Assembly (NCBI RefSeq): GCF_017876795.1
Contig: NZ_JAGIOR010000001.1
Coordinates: forward strand, 591,501-655,500
Length of the DNA stretch: 64,000 bases
From: Rhizobium leguminosarum
GTDB lineage: Bacteria; Pseudomonadota; Alphaproteobacteria; Rhizobiales; Rhizobiaceae
Direction of reading: 5' to 3'
Numbering within the stretch: position 1 is the stretch's first letter; each line of letters starts with the position of its first letter. The position numbers and the translations under genes were made by a program. Below, in pieces: positions 1-10,721 of this stretch. Under the pieces are notes generated by a model that was not told the origin of the DNA, ran no database searches, and was given only the letters and a program-made list of their open reading frames with translations.

Positions 1-508
1 AAGCGGGTGGCGGGTTGCGGCCCATACGCTGGAGCGCTGCCAGCACCTCGGCGAGAAGGCCGCGGCGCTCGTGCAGGGAACGGCGGATGCCATCCTCCTT
101 GACGCCGAGATCGGCAAGCTTCTTCTCGCTTGCGAGGATCTGCTTGTCGAGCGCCTTGCGGCGGGCGGCAGACTCGATCAGCGCCTGGCGGATGCTTTGC
201 GTGCTCTTTTCCAGATCGGCGATGCTCTGTTTAAGCGCGCTCACCTTGTCCGAGGAAAGACTGATCGTTTTCGACAGGGTTGCGAGCTCGGTGCGGGTTT
301 CATCCCGTTTGGCGGCCAGTTCGGCGGCCGGATCGGGCGGCGCCGGCTCGGCCGCCGGCTGCGGTGCAGATGATTGTGCCGCTTCAGGTGCGGCATCCTG
401 CGCCCGGACGATGAAGGGATCTGCCGACACGGCAATTACCGCCACACCGACCCCGGCCGCGATAGCCGGCAGGATCATGCGGTATCGCCTGGTTGCTTCT
501 CTCGTCAT
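1..508 (-). CDS. Murein hydrolase activator EnvC-like / M23 peptidase, N-terminal part
   Basis: Only the first 169 codons are inside the window; the gene runs off the left edge. The ATG at 508 gives a short basic N-terminus, a hydrophobic signal segment (about residues 10-30), an Ala/Pro-rich linker and then a long Glu/Lys/Arg-rich coiled coil. The segment around LAALQRMGRNPPPA is typical of EnvC/NlpD-type activators, just before the degraded-LytM part. In the family the C-terminal M23 domain activates or carries out peptidoglycan cleavage at division, in the periplasm. It lies downstream of rlmH on the same strand, the usual rhizobial order. The LytM domain itself cannot be seen, so catalytic status is unknown. 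Confidence 0.75.
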   Translation of the reverse strand, partial: MTREATRRYRMILPAIAAGVGVAVIAVSADPFIVRAQDAAPEAAQSSAPQPAAEPAPPDPAAELAAKRDETRTELATLSKTISLSSDKVSALKQSIADLEKSTQSIRQALIESAARRKALDKQILASEKKLADLGVKEDGIRRSLHERRGLLAEVLAALQRMGRNPPPA

Positions 509-641
509 GCGTGTTAGGGCACTTTCTCAAATCGCGCGCAGACTAAGCTGATTTGGCACGCTTTGCCAGAAAGTTTGAGGCACAACGGCCGGCAGGCAGA
601 ACACGGCTGCGTGACAATGCGAATTGCCGAGCGGTGGGGCA

Positions 642-1124
642 TCAGACGCGGTGATAGGGGTGGCCGGACAGGATGGTCACGGCGCGATAAAGCTGTTCGG
701 CGATCAGCGTCCGCACGAGTTGATGCGGCCAGGTCATCTTGCCCAGGCAAAGCGTGGCGTCGGCACGGTCATAGAGGGATGGATCGAGGCCGTCGGCGCC
801 GCCAATGGCGATGGTCAGCTCGCGTTTGCCCTGGTCGCGATAGGAGCCGAGCAGGTTTGCGAAGGCTTCGCTGTCAAGCGCCTTGCCGCATTCATCGAGA
901 AGGATGAGGATGCTGCCATCGGCAAGCGATTTCAGCAGCAGTGCCGCTTCCTCGCGCTTGCGGGTTTCCGCATTGGAGGCACGGCTTTCAGCAACTTCGG
1001 CAATGCGGGACAGTTCGAGGCCGACGGCAGGGCCGGCCTTGGCGAAACGGTCGAAATAACGGGCCGCAAGATCCTTTTCGGGGCCGGATTTCAGCCGTCC
1101 CACCGCAAAAAGACCAATTCGCAT
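642..1124 (-). CDS. rlmH: 23S rRNA (pseudouridine(1915)-N(3))-methyltransferase RlmH
   Basis: A 160-residue protein, the normal length for RlmH, a SPOUT-fold methyltransferase that methylates pseudouridine 1915 in helix 69 of 23S rRNA using S-adenosylmethionine. Visible family signatures are the ILLDECGK stretch in the middle, the AIGGADGLD loop (about residues 106-114) that forms part of the SAM-binding knot, and the C-terminal SGHPYHRV ending that family members share. It follows rsfS on the same strand with a 118-bp gap, an order conserved in Rhizobiales. Confidence 0.95.
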   Translation of the reverse strand: MRIGLFAVGRLKSGPEKDLAARYFDRFAKAGPAVGLELSRIAEVAESRASNAETRKREEAALLLKSLADGSILILLDECGKALDSEAFANLLGSYRDQGKRELTIAIGGADGLDPSLYDRADATLCLGKMTWPHQLVRTLIAEQLYRAVTILSGHPYHRV

Positions 1125-1242
1125 TCACCCGCTCCTACTGATGCGGCACATCGGGCGCACAAGGCGCCACCGGCCGGTTTGTGATGTTTTTCGGCCAGTC
1201 AATGCCACGTTTCAGGCGCCGGACAGAATGCCGGCCTGCCTG

Positions 1243-1686
1243 TCAGTGCCGCGTTTCTTCATCCATATCCGGAGCCGCCCACATCTTTTCGATGTTGTAG
1301 AACTCGCGGATTTCGGGGCGGAACACATGCACGATAATGTCACCGGTGTCGATCAGGACCCAATCGCCACCTTCCTGACCTTCGACGCGGGCCGTACCGA
1401 GGCCGTCATCCTTCAGGTCGGTGAGCAGATGATCCGAGATCGCCATGACATGCCTGCTCGAGCGGCCGGAGACCACGATCATGTAGTCTCCCAGCGCCGA
1501 TTTTCCGGCAATGTCGATGGTAACGATATCTTCAGCTTTGGAGTCCTCGAGGCTGGCGAGGACGGTTTCTAGGGCGCGGGCGGCGGCATCGGCGCCACGT
1601 TCCGCACTCTTCGGGATAACGGCGAACGTTTTTCCCTTGGCGTGTACTGTTGTCAGTGCTTTCCCTTTCCTGGAATGACAAACCAT
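1243..1686 (-). CDS. rsfS: Ribosome silencing factor RsfS
   Basis: RsfS (Iojap/DUF143 family) binds ribosomal protein L14 and blocks subunit joining when translation must be damped. The core runs from about residue 35 onward, with the conserved DYMIVVSGRSSRHV and EGGDWVLIDTGDIIVHVF stretches. The start is uncertain: a GTG at 1695 and the ATG at 1686 chosen here are in frame. A strong GGAAAGGGAAA tract lies inside the ORF just before an in-frame CTG (followed by ACAACAGTA), so a non-ATG start about 13 codons further in is possible. It sits upstream of rlmH, and nadD would be its usual upstream neighbour. Confidence 0.92.
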   Translation of the reverse strand: MVCHSRKGKALTTVHAKGKTFAVIPKSAERGADAAARALETVLASLEDSKAEDIVTIDIAGKSALGDYMIVVSGRSSRHVMAISDHLLTDLKDDGLGTARVEGQEGGDWVLIDTGDIIVHVFRPEIREFYNIEKMWAAPDMDEETRH

Positions 1687-1894
1687 GCACAACACAGATC
1701 CGATCGAGACCGGATCATGGTTAAGATAGGCATCAAACCATTAATGTTTCAAGACGTGCTAAGATACAGAGTGGTCGAAAATCCGATCTGGCGTCCGAAT
1801 TGAAGAATATTGCCACGCGGGCTGCTTGTGCGGCCGGTGTACAGTTTCCATACCGCGGCGTAAAGTGCGGCAAATCTAGCGATTTCACGATTCG

Positions 1895-2269
1895 ATGACC
1901 GATCCAGCCGCAAAAACACTCGTACCCGTCCTGCGAATCAGTTTCCCGGATGAAGATCGGCTGGGCCATGGCAAGATGGAGCTGCTGGAGCATATCCGCG
2001 CGACCGGATCGATCTCGGCGGCGGGACGGGCAATGGACATGTCCTATCGCCGCGCGTGGCTGCTGGTCAGCGAGATGAACCGGATGTTCTGCGAGCAGGT
2101 GGTGGAGCCGCAGCGCGGCGGACAGAAGGGCGGAGGCGCGGCGCTGACGCCGTTCGGCGAGGAATTGCTCGAGCGTTTCCGCCGGATGGAAAAGACAATG
2201 CGCGCGAGCCTTGCCGAAGACCTCGCCTGGCTCGAGGGCAAGCGCAACCTGCAGCAGCGACCCGGCTGA
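1895..2269 (+). CDS. modE: ModE-like winged helix-turn-helix regulator (DNA-binding domain only)
   Basis: A 124-residue protein matching the N-terminal DNA-binding half of ModE: the helix-turn-helix region reads GSISAAGRAMDMSYRRAW (about residues 38-55), followed by a wing with a Gly-rich GGQKGGGAAL turn and the TPFGEELLERF helix typical of ModE/LysR-type wings. Full ModE proteins are about 260 residues with two C-terminal Mop domains that bind molybdate; these are absent, and the protein ends soon after the dimerisation helix. It converges with modC, their stop codons being adjacent at 2269/2270. Candidate targets are the two operators upstream of modA. How it would sense molybdate is unclear. 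Confidence 0.8.
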   Translation: MTDPAAKTLVPVLRISFPDEDRLGHGKMELLEHIRATGSISAAGRAMDMSYRRAWLLVSEMNRMFCEQVVEPQRGGQKGGGAALTPFGEELLERFRRMEKTMRASLAEDLAWLEGKRNLQQRPG

Positions 2270-3337
2270 TCAGGCCTCCAGGGCAACCGTCTTGATGACG
2301 GCGAAGACTGTCCTTCCCGGTTGGAGATCGAGACGCTCGCAGGAGAGTGTCGTGATGCGGGAAAGAATGATATCGCCGCCGCAATCAAGCCGGATTTCCA
2401 CCGTTCCGTCCTCATCCGATGATATCGCTTCGATCCTGCCTTCGAGAATGTTCAGCGCGCTGAGGTCCTCGGGTCTGGTGGTCGCCAGCATGACGTCGCG
2501 GGACGGAATGCGGATGCGCACCGGTCTGCCTGAAGTAAGGGCTGCACTCGGAATATGCAGCTGAGAGGATTTCAGGGCGACGGTCGACAGGCGGTGACGC
2601 GGATCGAAGCTTTCGACGGTGCCTTCGAGCAGCGCGCCCGCCTCTTTCCGGTCGGCCGCTGCAGAGGGACGGCTCAATATGTCGACGGCGGGACCTGTCG
2701 CTTCCACCTTGCCGTCGCGCATGACGACCACCTGGTTTGCCAGCCGCGCCACCTCTGAGATTGAATGGCTGACATAGACGATCGGAATTTCCGTCTCGTC
2801 TCGCAATCTCTCCAGATAGGGCAGGATCTCGGCCTTGCGCGCGTCGTCGAGGGCAGCGAGCGGCTCATCCATGAGAAGCAGGCGGGGCGCGGAGAGAAGC
2901 GCGCGGCCGATGGCGACGCGCTGCTTTTCGCCGCCGGAAAGCTTGGCGGGGCTGCGTTCCAGCAGCGGCTCGATGCCGAGCAGGTCGACGATGTGATCGA
3001 AGCTCTCGCTGCGTGCGGTTCGGGCCGCGAACCAGCGGCCGTAGGCGAGATTGGCGCGGACGCTGAGATGCGGGAAAAGCCGGGCCTCCTGGAAGACATA
3101 ACCGAAGCGGCGGCGATGTTTCGGGACGAAGATACTGGCTGCGGTCTCGGTCAGGGGCTCGCCGTCGAGGACGACGCGGCCCTCGTCGGGGCGGGCGAGG
3201 CCGGCGATGATGCGGATCATCGAGGTCTTGCCGGAGCCGGAGCGGCCGAACAGCGCGGTGACGCCGCGTTCGGAACTGAAGGCGGCGTCGAGCGAAAAGC
3301 CGCCGAGCCTCTGTTTTACCTCGACGATGAGCGTCAT
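2270..3337 (-). CDS. modC: Molybdate ABC transporter ATP-binding protein ModC
   Basis: The cytoplasmic ATPase of the molybdate importer, 355 residues. Walker A GRSGSGKT is at residues 31-38, the ABC signature LSGGEKQR in the middle, and Walker [13 protein letters not shown] follows it. The C-terminal ~130 residues form the Mop/TOBE domain typical of ModC, which binds oxyanion and tunes the transporter. The start overlaps the modB stop by 4 bp (ATGA arrangement), so translational coupling in a modABC operon is likely. Confidence 0.95.
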   Translation of the reverse strand: MTLIVEVKQRLGGFSLDAAFSSERGVTALFGRSGSGKTSMIRIIAGLARPDEGRVVLDGEPLTETAASIFVPKHRRRFGYVFQEARLFPHLSVRANLAYGRWFAARTARSESFDHIVDLLGIEPLLERSPAKLSGGEKQRVAIGRALLSAPRLLLMDEPLAALDDARKAEILPYLERLRDETEIPIVYVSHSISEVARLANQVVVMRDGKVEATGPAVDILSRPSAAADRKEAGALLEGTVESFDPRHRLSTVALKSSQLHIPSAALTSGRPVRIRIPSRDVMLATTRPEDLSALNILEGRIEAISSDEDGTVEIRLDCGGDIILSRITTLSCERLDLQPGRTVFAVIKTVALEA

Positions 3338-4035
3338 TCCGGGTCGATCCTTTGGCCGGCGAGACGGGCGAGGAATTCGGAGGCGAGCAGCGCGGCCATG
3401 GAAATGACGATGGCGACGAGTGTCAGGCGCAGTGCGCCGGCATCGCCGCCCGGCACCTGGGTGAAGGTGTAGATCGCTGCCGACAGCGTCTGGGTTTCAC
3501 CGGGGATGTTGGAAACGAAGGTGATCGTTGCGCCGAATTCACCCATCGCCTTGGCGAAGGAAAGGATCATGCCGGTGATGATGCCGGGCAAGGTCAGCGG
3601 CAGGGTGATCGTCAAAAACACCCAGGCGGGACCGGCGCCGAGTGTTCCGGCAGCCTCCTCGAGCTTGCGATCGACCGCTTCGATCGACAGGCGAATGCTG
3701 CGCACCATCAGCGGAAAGGCCATGACGGCGCAGGCCAGCGCCGCACCCGTCCAGCGGAAGGAAAAGACGATGCCGAAATACTGGTCGAGCAGGCTGCCGA
3801 TCGGGCCACGGCGGCCGAACAGGATGAGGAGAAGGAAACCGGTGACGACGGGGGGCAGGATCAGCGGCAGGTGAACGATGCCGTTCAGCACCGACTTCCC
3901 CCAGAAACGGCCGCGAGCAAGCAGCAGGGCGACGAGGATGCCGAAGGGCAGGCTCGCCAGCATGGCAACAAAAGAGACACGCAGGCTGAGCAGGATCGCC
4001 GTCCATTCCTCGTTGCTCAGGCCGAAGATGTCCAA
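3334..4035 (-). CDS. modB: Molybdate ABC transporter permease ModB
   Basis: The inner-membrane channel subunit, 233 residues from a TTG start at 4035 that has a GGGAGA ribosome-binding tract at proper distance. An upstream in-frame ATG would add 47 residues encoded by an intergenic palindromic repeat and is rejected. At least five hydrophobic segments are visible, and the cytoplasmic EAA loop reads [15 protein letters not shown] before the last segments. Family length (about 225-235 residues) supports the TTG. It is between modA and modC, transcribed leftward. Confidence 0.93.
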   Translation of the reverse strand: MDIFGLSNEEWTAILLSLRVSFVAMLASLPFGILVALLLARGRFWGKSVLNGIVHLPLILPPVVTGFLLLILFGRRGPIGSLLDQYFGIVFSFRWTGAALACAVMAFPLMVRSIRLSIEAVDRKLEEAAGTLGAGPAWVFLTITLPLTLPGIITGMILSFAKAMGEFGATITFVSNIPGETQTLSAAIYTFTQVPGGDAGALRLTLVAIVISMAALLASEFLARLAGQRIDPE

Positions 4036-4109
4036 ATGCAGTCGTCTCCCGGGCAGATCGAGGGTACGCCGAGGCACCCTCAGATTGATAACAAACCTCG
4101 TTCTTTCCC

Positions 4110-4190
4110 CGGCGTCATCCTCGGCCTTGTGCCGAGGATCTGCTGCGCGTTGACCGGTGGCAGATGCTCGGGACAAGCCCGAGCATGATG
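4110..4190. repeat. Double palindromic intergenic repeat (RIME-like)
   Basis: Two adjacent perfect stem-loops: ATCCTCGGC/GCCGAGGAT at 4117-4139 and ATGCTCGGG/CCCGAGCAT at 4164-4186, each with a 5-base loop (CTTGT, ACAAG). Two palindromes joined by a short spacer is the layout of rhizobial intergenic mosaic elements. It lies between modA and modB and could act on the transcript joining them. Confidence 0.7.
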
Positions 4191-4290
4191 AAGGGAAGTT
4201 GGCAGACTTTGTCAGCAGTCTAAGGCTCGCCGAAGCGAGCCTTCACGCTAAGCTGTCACTGTTGATTCCGCAATCATTTGGCCCTTTCAA

Positions 4291-5082
4291 TCACTTCAGA
4301 ATGGTAAAACCCTGCGCCGTGAAGAAGGCGGCTGCCTTGTCGGACTTCAGGAAGTCGAGATAGGCTGCGGCGTCCGGGTTCTTGCTCTCGGCAAGAATGG
4401 CGACCGGATAGATGATCGGCGGATGGGAGTCGGCAGGGAAGGTGCCGACGACGGCGACACCCTTATCGGCTGCGGCGTCGGTCTGGTAGACGATGCCATA
4501 GGGCGCTTCGCCGCGGGAGACGAGGGCCAGAGCTGCGCGCACACTTTCGGCGCCGGCGACCTTGCTTTCCACTGATTTCCAGACGCCGAGCTTTTCCAGC
4601 GCGGCCATGGCGTATTTGCCGGCCGGAACCGATTTCGGCTCACCCATCGCCAGCTTGCCGTCGCCGAGAAGCCCGGCAAGATCGAAGCCCTGCTTGATCT
4701 CGACCGGCTTTGCTTTGTCCTTTTCGGCAACGAGCACGATCCGGTTTCCAAGCAGGTTCGAGCGGCTATCGGCCTTGATGAGGTTTTTCTTGGCGACATA
4801 ATCCATCCAGTCGAGATCGGCCGAGATGAAGATGTCGGCGGGGGCGGCGTTTTCGATCTGCTTGGCGAGCGCTCCGCTTGCCGCATAGGAGGTGACGGCG
4901 TCCTTGCCGCTCTCCTTGGTCCAGGCCGCGTTGGCGGCATCGAGCGCATCCTTGAGGCTCGCCGCCGCAAAGGCGGTAAGTTTCTCGGCTGCAACGGCAG
5001 GCGCTGGAAGCGCTGCTGCGCCAAGCCACAGGGCTGAGATCGCGGCGGTTGCCAGTTTCATCCATTGGCGGCGGTTCTGCAT
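4291..5082 (-). CDS. modA: Molybdate ABC transporter substrate-binding protein ModA
   Basis: The periplasmic molybdate/tungstate-binding protein, 263 residues. The start at 5082 has a CCGGGAG ribosome-binding site; a longer in-frame ORF reaching 5181 has no such support and would translate the operator region. The N-terminus carries a paired arginine (NRRQWMK) before a hydrophobic stretch ending at about AVAA-EKL, so export by Sec or possibly Tat. The mature part begins with the family motif LTAFAAASLKDAL, whose serines and alanines contact the oxyanion, followed by SYAASGALAKQIE. It is the first gene of modABC. Confidence 0.95.
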   Translation of the reverse strand: MQNRRQWMKLATAAISALWLGAAALPAPAVAAEKLTAFAAASLKDALDAANAAWTKESGKDAVTSYAASGALAKQIENAAPADIFISADLDWMDYVAKKNLIKADSRSNLLGNRIVLVAEKDKAKPVEIKQGFDLAGLLGDGKLAMGEPKSVPAGKYAMAALEKLGVWKSVESKVAGAESVRAALALVSRGEAPYGIVYQTDAAADKGVAVVGTFPADSHPPIIYPVAILAESKNPDAAAYLDFLKSDKAAAFFTAQGFTILK

Positions 5083-5098
5083 GATGACTCCCGGAGTT

Positions 5099-5122
5099 CG
5101 AAATATCTCGATGAATATAACG
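5099..5122 (-). promoter_or_regulatory. Candidate ModE operator (Mo-box), proximal
   Basis: On the minus strand this reads CGTTATAT, 8 bases, ATATTTCG. The left half-site is the classic ModE half-site, the right half matches its inverse (ATATAACG) at 6 of 8 positions, and the 8-base spacing equals that of the Escherichia coli modA operator. It ends 16 bases upstream of the modA start codon. Confidence 0.65.
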
Positions 5123-5142
5123 GTGCTCACGCTTTTGCTAGT

Positions 5143-5166
5143 GGATGTATTCAGAAAAATATAACG
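5143..5166 (-). promoter_or_regulatory. Candidate second ModE operator (Mo-box), distal
   Basis: A second ACCGTTATATT occurs 44 bp upstream of the first, in direct orientation. Its right half (ATACATCC) is weaker, matching the inverse half-site at about 5 of 8 positions. The same 11-base string in tandem ahead of modA is unlikely by chance. Confidence 0.5.
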
Positions 5167-5426
5167 GTATCGGCCGGCCATTCGCCGCTCACCTATTCAT
5201 GAACCGCATGGCTTTCTGAGAAACGGAAATCCGCGGAGGCACAACTGTCCAGGAACGCCAATCGGCAATCGATAAGGTTCGCCCTTACCAAAAGCCATTT
5301 CGCTGGCCCTGCCGATAAAAACGGCACTATCCCGAGGGCTATCCTCTGCAGGCTTGCAGCATCCGCATTGCTGCATTGCACAAATCGATATTCATCTTCC
5401 GGCGGAATATGGTACAACACACTCAT

Positions 5427-5540
5427 CGAAGCGGCGACCTCCTCCTCCCATAGCCGCTCGATAGGGTCGACAACACTCCTCCTACCAGTTGTCGATCGAG
5501 TTTATAAGCCCGACGGATCCTCCCCCGTCGGGCTTTCTCG
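5427..5540 (+). ncRNA. Probable anti-Shine-Dalgarno sRNA (cuckoo / alpha-r14-like), three hairpins
   Basis: Three consecutive stem-loops on the plus strand each expose a CCUCC motif. Hairpin 1 is AGCGGC (5430-5435) with GCCGCT (5453-5458), loop GACCTCCTCCTCCCATA. Hairpin 2 is TCGACAAC (5467-5474) with GTTGTCGA (5488-5495), loop ACTCCTCCTACCA. Hairpin 3 is AAGCCCGACGG (5506-5516) with CCGTCGGGCTT (5525-5535), loop ATCCTCCC, followed by TTTCTCGTTT as a Rho-independent terminator. Loops that mimic anti-Shine-Dalgarno sequence define the alphaproteobacterial cuckoo/alpha-r14 sRNA group, which pairs with ribosome-binding sites of target mRNAs. The 5' end is uncertain; no clear promoter box was found. 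It converges with nadD. A 77-codon minus-strand ORF across this stretch (5193-5426 side) looks non-coding. Confidence 0.75.
5506..5540 (+). terminator. Rho-independent terminator of the sRNA
   Basis: An 11-bp G/C-rich perfect stem (5506-5516 with 5525-5535) closes an 8-base loop and runs into a T-rich tail. It lies between the sRNA body and the 3' end of nadD, which is on the other strand. Confidence 0.8.
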
Positions 5541-5566
5541 TTTCTGGGCTTTCCCTAAGAATTGGT

Positions 5567-6202
5567 CTATTCGGCGCTGCCCGGCGGCGAGCCGTTGCGG
5601 ATTGCCGTCGAGCTCAGGCCGGAGCGCGGCCCGTGGATGAAAGTCCAGGCCGGCGCCGGCTTCTTCCAGAGAATACGGGCATCATCTTCGTCGACGCGGG
5701 CGAAATCGAAGGTCCGCGTCATTTTCGAGGAGAGGTAGGAGAGCGTCGCGCCCGGCCGGTCGATCACGGCGATCGGGAAGGTGCGGACGATTTCCTGCCA
5801 TTTCTGCCATTTGTGGAAGGTCTGCAGGCCGTCGGCGCCCATGATCCAGATGAAATGCACATGCGGATTGCGGGCCTTGATGCGGGCCAGCGTATTGGCG
5901 GTGTAGCTGACGCCGAGCGTCTGTTCGAAGGCAGTGACCTTGACGCGCGGGTCGGCGGCAACACGCTCGCTTTCGGCAATGCGCTCGGCAAGCGGCGCCA
6001 GCTGGTTGCGGCTCTTCAGCGGATTGCCGGGGGTGACCATCCACCAGAGCTGGTCGAGGCCGAGCCGCTTGATGGCGATCTCGGCGACGAGCGCGTGGCC
6101 CTGGTGCGGTGGATTGAACGAACCGCCGAACAGACCGACGACCATGCCGCGCTCGCTGTGCGGCATGCGGAGATAATGCCGATCCAAACTCTCCGCCGTC
6201 AC
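5567..6202 (-). CDS. nadD: Nicotinate-nucleotide adenylyltransferase NadD
   Basis: NadD transfers AMP from ATP to nicotinate mononucleotide, giving deamido-NAD, the step before NAD synthetase. The nucleotidyltransferase motif GLFGGSFNPPHQGH is near residue 20, the IMGADG motif is central, and SSTAIRNG near the C-terminus matches the family ISSTxIR motif. The GTG at 6202 begins one base after the proA stop codon, giving 211 residues; an in-frame ATG (MPHSERG) 13 codons later would also give a plausible protein. It is the last gene of the obgE-proB-proA-nadD run. In many Rhizobiales rsfS follows directly; here the mod block intervenes. Confidence 0.93.
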   Translation of the reverse strand: MTAESLDRHYLRMPHSERGMVVGLFGGSFNPPHQGHALVAEIAIKRLGLDQLWWMVTPGNPLKSRNQLAPLAERIAESERVAADPRVKVTAFEQTLGVSYTANTLARIKARNPHVHFIWIMGADGLQTFHKWQKWQEIVRTFPIAVIDRPGATLSYLSSKMTRTFDFARVDEDDARILWKKPAPAWTFIHGPRSGLSSTAIRNGSPPGSAE

Positions 6203-6203
6203 G

Positions 6204-7479
6204 TCAGGGCCGCGTCTGTCCGGCGCCGTGCACCCGATATTTGAAGGAGGTGAGCTGTTCGACACCGACGGGGCCGCGGGCGTGCATCTTACCGGTGGCG
6301 ATGCCGATCTCCGCGCCCATGCCGAACTCGCCGCCATCGGCAAACTGTGTCGAGGCATTGTGCAGCAGGATCGCCGAATCGACTTCGGTGAAGAAACGCG
6401 CGACGACGTCGGGGTCCTCGGCGATCACCGCTTCGGTATGGTTCGAGGAATAGGTCTGGATATGGGCAATCGCCCCCGATATGCCGTCGACGACAGCAAC
6501 CGAGATGATCGCGTCCAGATATTCGGTCGACCAGTCCTCTTCGGTTGCGGGCTTCAAGCCGGGAGAAACCTTCAGCACCGTTGGCGAAGCGCGAACCTCG
6601 CAGCCGGCTTCCGTGAGAACCTCGAGCAGCGGCGTCAGATGCGTGCCGATCGCGGCACCATCGACAAGCAGGGTTTCGGCCGCGCCGCAGATACCCGTGC
6701 GGCGCATCTTGGCATTGACGACGATCTTCTTCGCCATCTCGATATCGGCCGAGCCATCAACATAGATATGGCAGAGGCCTTCGAGATGGGCAAAAACCGG
6801 CACGCGGGCCTCGTTCTGCACGCGGGCGACCAGGCTCTTGCCGCCGCGCGGCACGATGACGTCGATCGCCCCGTCCAGGCCGCGCAGCATGGCGCCGACG
6901 GCGGCGCGGTCCGTGACCGGAACGAGCTGGATAGCATGCTCTGGAAGCCCTGCCGCCTTCAGGCCTTCGACCAGGCAGGCATGGATCGCCTGCGAGGAAC
7001 GGCGCGAATCCGAGCCGCAGCGCAGGATGACTGAATTACCGGCCTTGAGGCAAAGGGCGCCGGCATCGGCCGTGACGTTCGGCCGGCTCTCGAAGATGAC
7101 GCCGATGACGCCGAGCGGCGTGCGGACGCGCTCGATCTGCAGGCCGTTCGGCCGGTCCCAGGCGGCAATGACTTCCCCGACCGGATCGGCAAGGGCGGCA
7201 ATGGCGCGGAGCCCCTCGGCCATCTCGGCGACGCGCTTGTCGTTCAGCGTCAGCCGGTCGACGAAGGAGGCAAGCGTCTCCGTGCCTTCAATGTCCTTCA
7301 GATCCTTGGAATTCTCGGCAAGGATCTCAGCCTTGTTGGCCAGGATTGTATCGGCCATGGCGTTCAACGCCCTGTTCTTCGCCTCGGTGGACGCAAAGCT
7401 CAGCGGTCGTGCGGCAGCCTTTGCCTTGCGGCCGATGTCGTTCATCAGCGCGTCAATGTCAGGGCTTAGCGCAAGGGTA

Positions 7480-7487
<8 letters not shown>
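6204..7487 (-). CDS. proA: Glutamate-5-semialdehyde dehydrogenase (gamma-glutamyl phosphate reductase) ProA
   Basis: The second enzyme of proline synthesis reduces gamma-glutamyl phosphate with NADPH. It has the full 427 residues of the family. Visible signatures are the cofactor region [28 protein letters not shown], the catalytic-cysteine segment [13 protein letters not shown], and the C-terminal [21 protein letters not shown] stretch characteristic of ProA. Its start overlaps the end of proB by 8 bp, so the two are translationally coupled. Confidence 0.97.
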
Positions 7488-9802
<2,315 letters not shown>

Positions 9803-9814
9803 TCAAAGATTATC

Positions 9815-10681
9815 GTGAATTTTGCGAGCTATAACATACAGTACGGCTTCGGTCTCGACGGCAGATACGATCTCCAGCGCATTGCCCGGAGCCTTGAGGG
9901 CGCCGATATCATCGCGCTGCAGGAGGTGACCCGCGGCTTCTCCCGCAACGGTTTTGCCGACATGGCGGCCGACCTTGCAGCCTTCTTTCCCGACCATTTC
10001 TGGGTGTATGGGCCGGCCTGCGACATGCATGTCGAGGCTGCCGGAAGCGGGCGTCTGCCGGTGCGGGGCATGCGTTTCCAATTCGGCAATATGGTGCTGT
10101 CGCGCTGGCCGATCCTTTCGACCCGGACGCTGCTTCTGCCGCGCAGCCGGACGATCAGCAAGATCAACCTGCAGCGCGGCGCAACCGAGGCGCTGATCGC
10201 GGCACCCGGCGGGGCGATCCGCGTCTATTCCGTCCATCTCGACCACGTCTCTCCAGACGAGCGTATCCGCCAGCTGCAATTCTTGAACGCGCATATCAAC
10301 GCTTTCGTCCATGAGGGCGGGTCGCTGACGGGGGGTGGCGAATTCGATCTGCCGGAGCCGCCGCTGCCGGAGGACTACGTCATCATGGGCGATTTCAACA
10401 TGGAGCCGGAATCGCCGGAATATTGCGCGCTTGCCGGTGCCGGCGGCGGATATTACGGCCGTGTCGCCCGGATCGGCACGCCGGTCGACGCCTTTGCGGC
10501 GCTCAAGGCCTATGGCCCGGAGAGCTACAGCTGGATGAATCCCGAAGATCACGGCGAACGCATGCATCTCGATCATTGCTTCGTCAGTTGCGGCCTACAA
10601 GGCCGGTTGAAATCCGCCCGGATCGATACGCAATCCGTCGGCTCCGATCATTTCCCGCTATGGGTCGAGATCGGCAATTGA
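9815..10681 (+). CDS. Endonuclease/exonuclease/phosphatase family protein
   Basis: A 288-residue metal-dependent EEP-fold hydrolase. Motifs in order: NFASYNIQYG at the N-terminus, DIIALQEV (metal-binding Glu), YSVHLDH in the middle, VIMGDFNMEP (DxN motif) and SDHFPLWVEI (catalytic Asp-His) at the end. No signal peptide is seen, so it is probably cytoplasmic. The substrate is not predictable: family members cut DNA, phosphoinositides, sphingomyelin or nucleotides. The GTG at 9815 is the likeliest start, 12 bases after GGAGG; the reading frame stays open upstream into obgE antisense DNA, which is not coding. Divergent from obgE. Confidence 0.82.
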   Translation: MNFASYNIQYGFGLDGRYDLQRIARSLEGADIIALQEVTRGFSRNGFADMAADLAAFFPDHFWVYGPACDMHVEAAGSGRLPVRGMRFQFGNMVLSRWPILSTRTLLLPRSRTISKINLQRGATEALIAAPGGAIRVYSVHLDHVSPDERIRQLQFLNAHINAFVHEGGSLTGGGEFDLPEPPLPEDYVIMGDFNMEPESPEYCALAGAGGGYYGRVARIGTPVDAFAALKAYGPESYSWMNPEDHGERMHLDHCFVSCGLQGRLKSARIDTQSVGSDHFPLWVEIGN

Positions 10682-10683
10682 CG

Positions 10684-10720
10684 GAGACGCCGCCGGTCGG
10701 GCGGCGGCATCTCCTATTTG
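10684..10720. terminator. Bidirectional hairpin between convergent genes
   Basis: An imperfect inverted repeat (GGAGACGCCGCC against GGCGGCGGCATCTCC) fills the gap between the endonuclease-family gene and the convergent GNAT gene, with a short T-rich stretch on the plus side. Confidence 0.5.
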
Positions 10721-10721
10721 T

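Noticed and set aside
5371..5415. Promoter for the sRNA (TTGCAC near 5376)
   Set aside because: No -10 box at suitable spacing; spacing to the nearest TATGGT-like string is too large, so no promoter was claimed.
5193..5426. 77-codon minus-strand frame upstream of modA
   Set aside because: No family resemblance, weak codon bias, and it runs up to the sRNA on the other strand.
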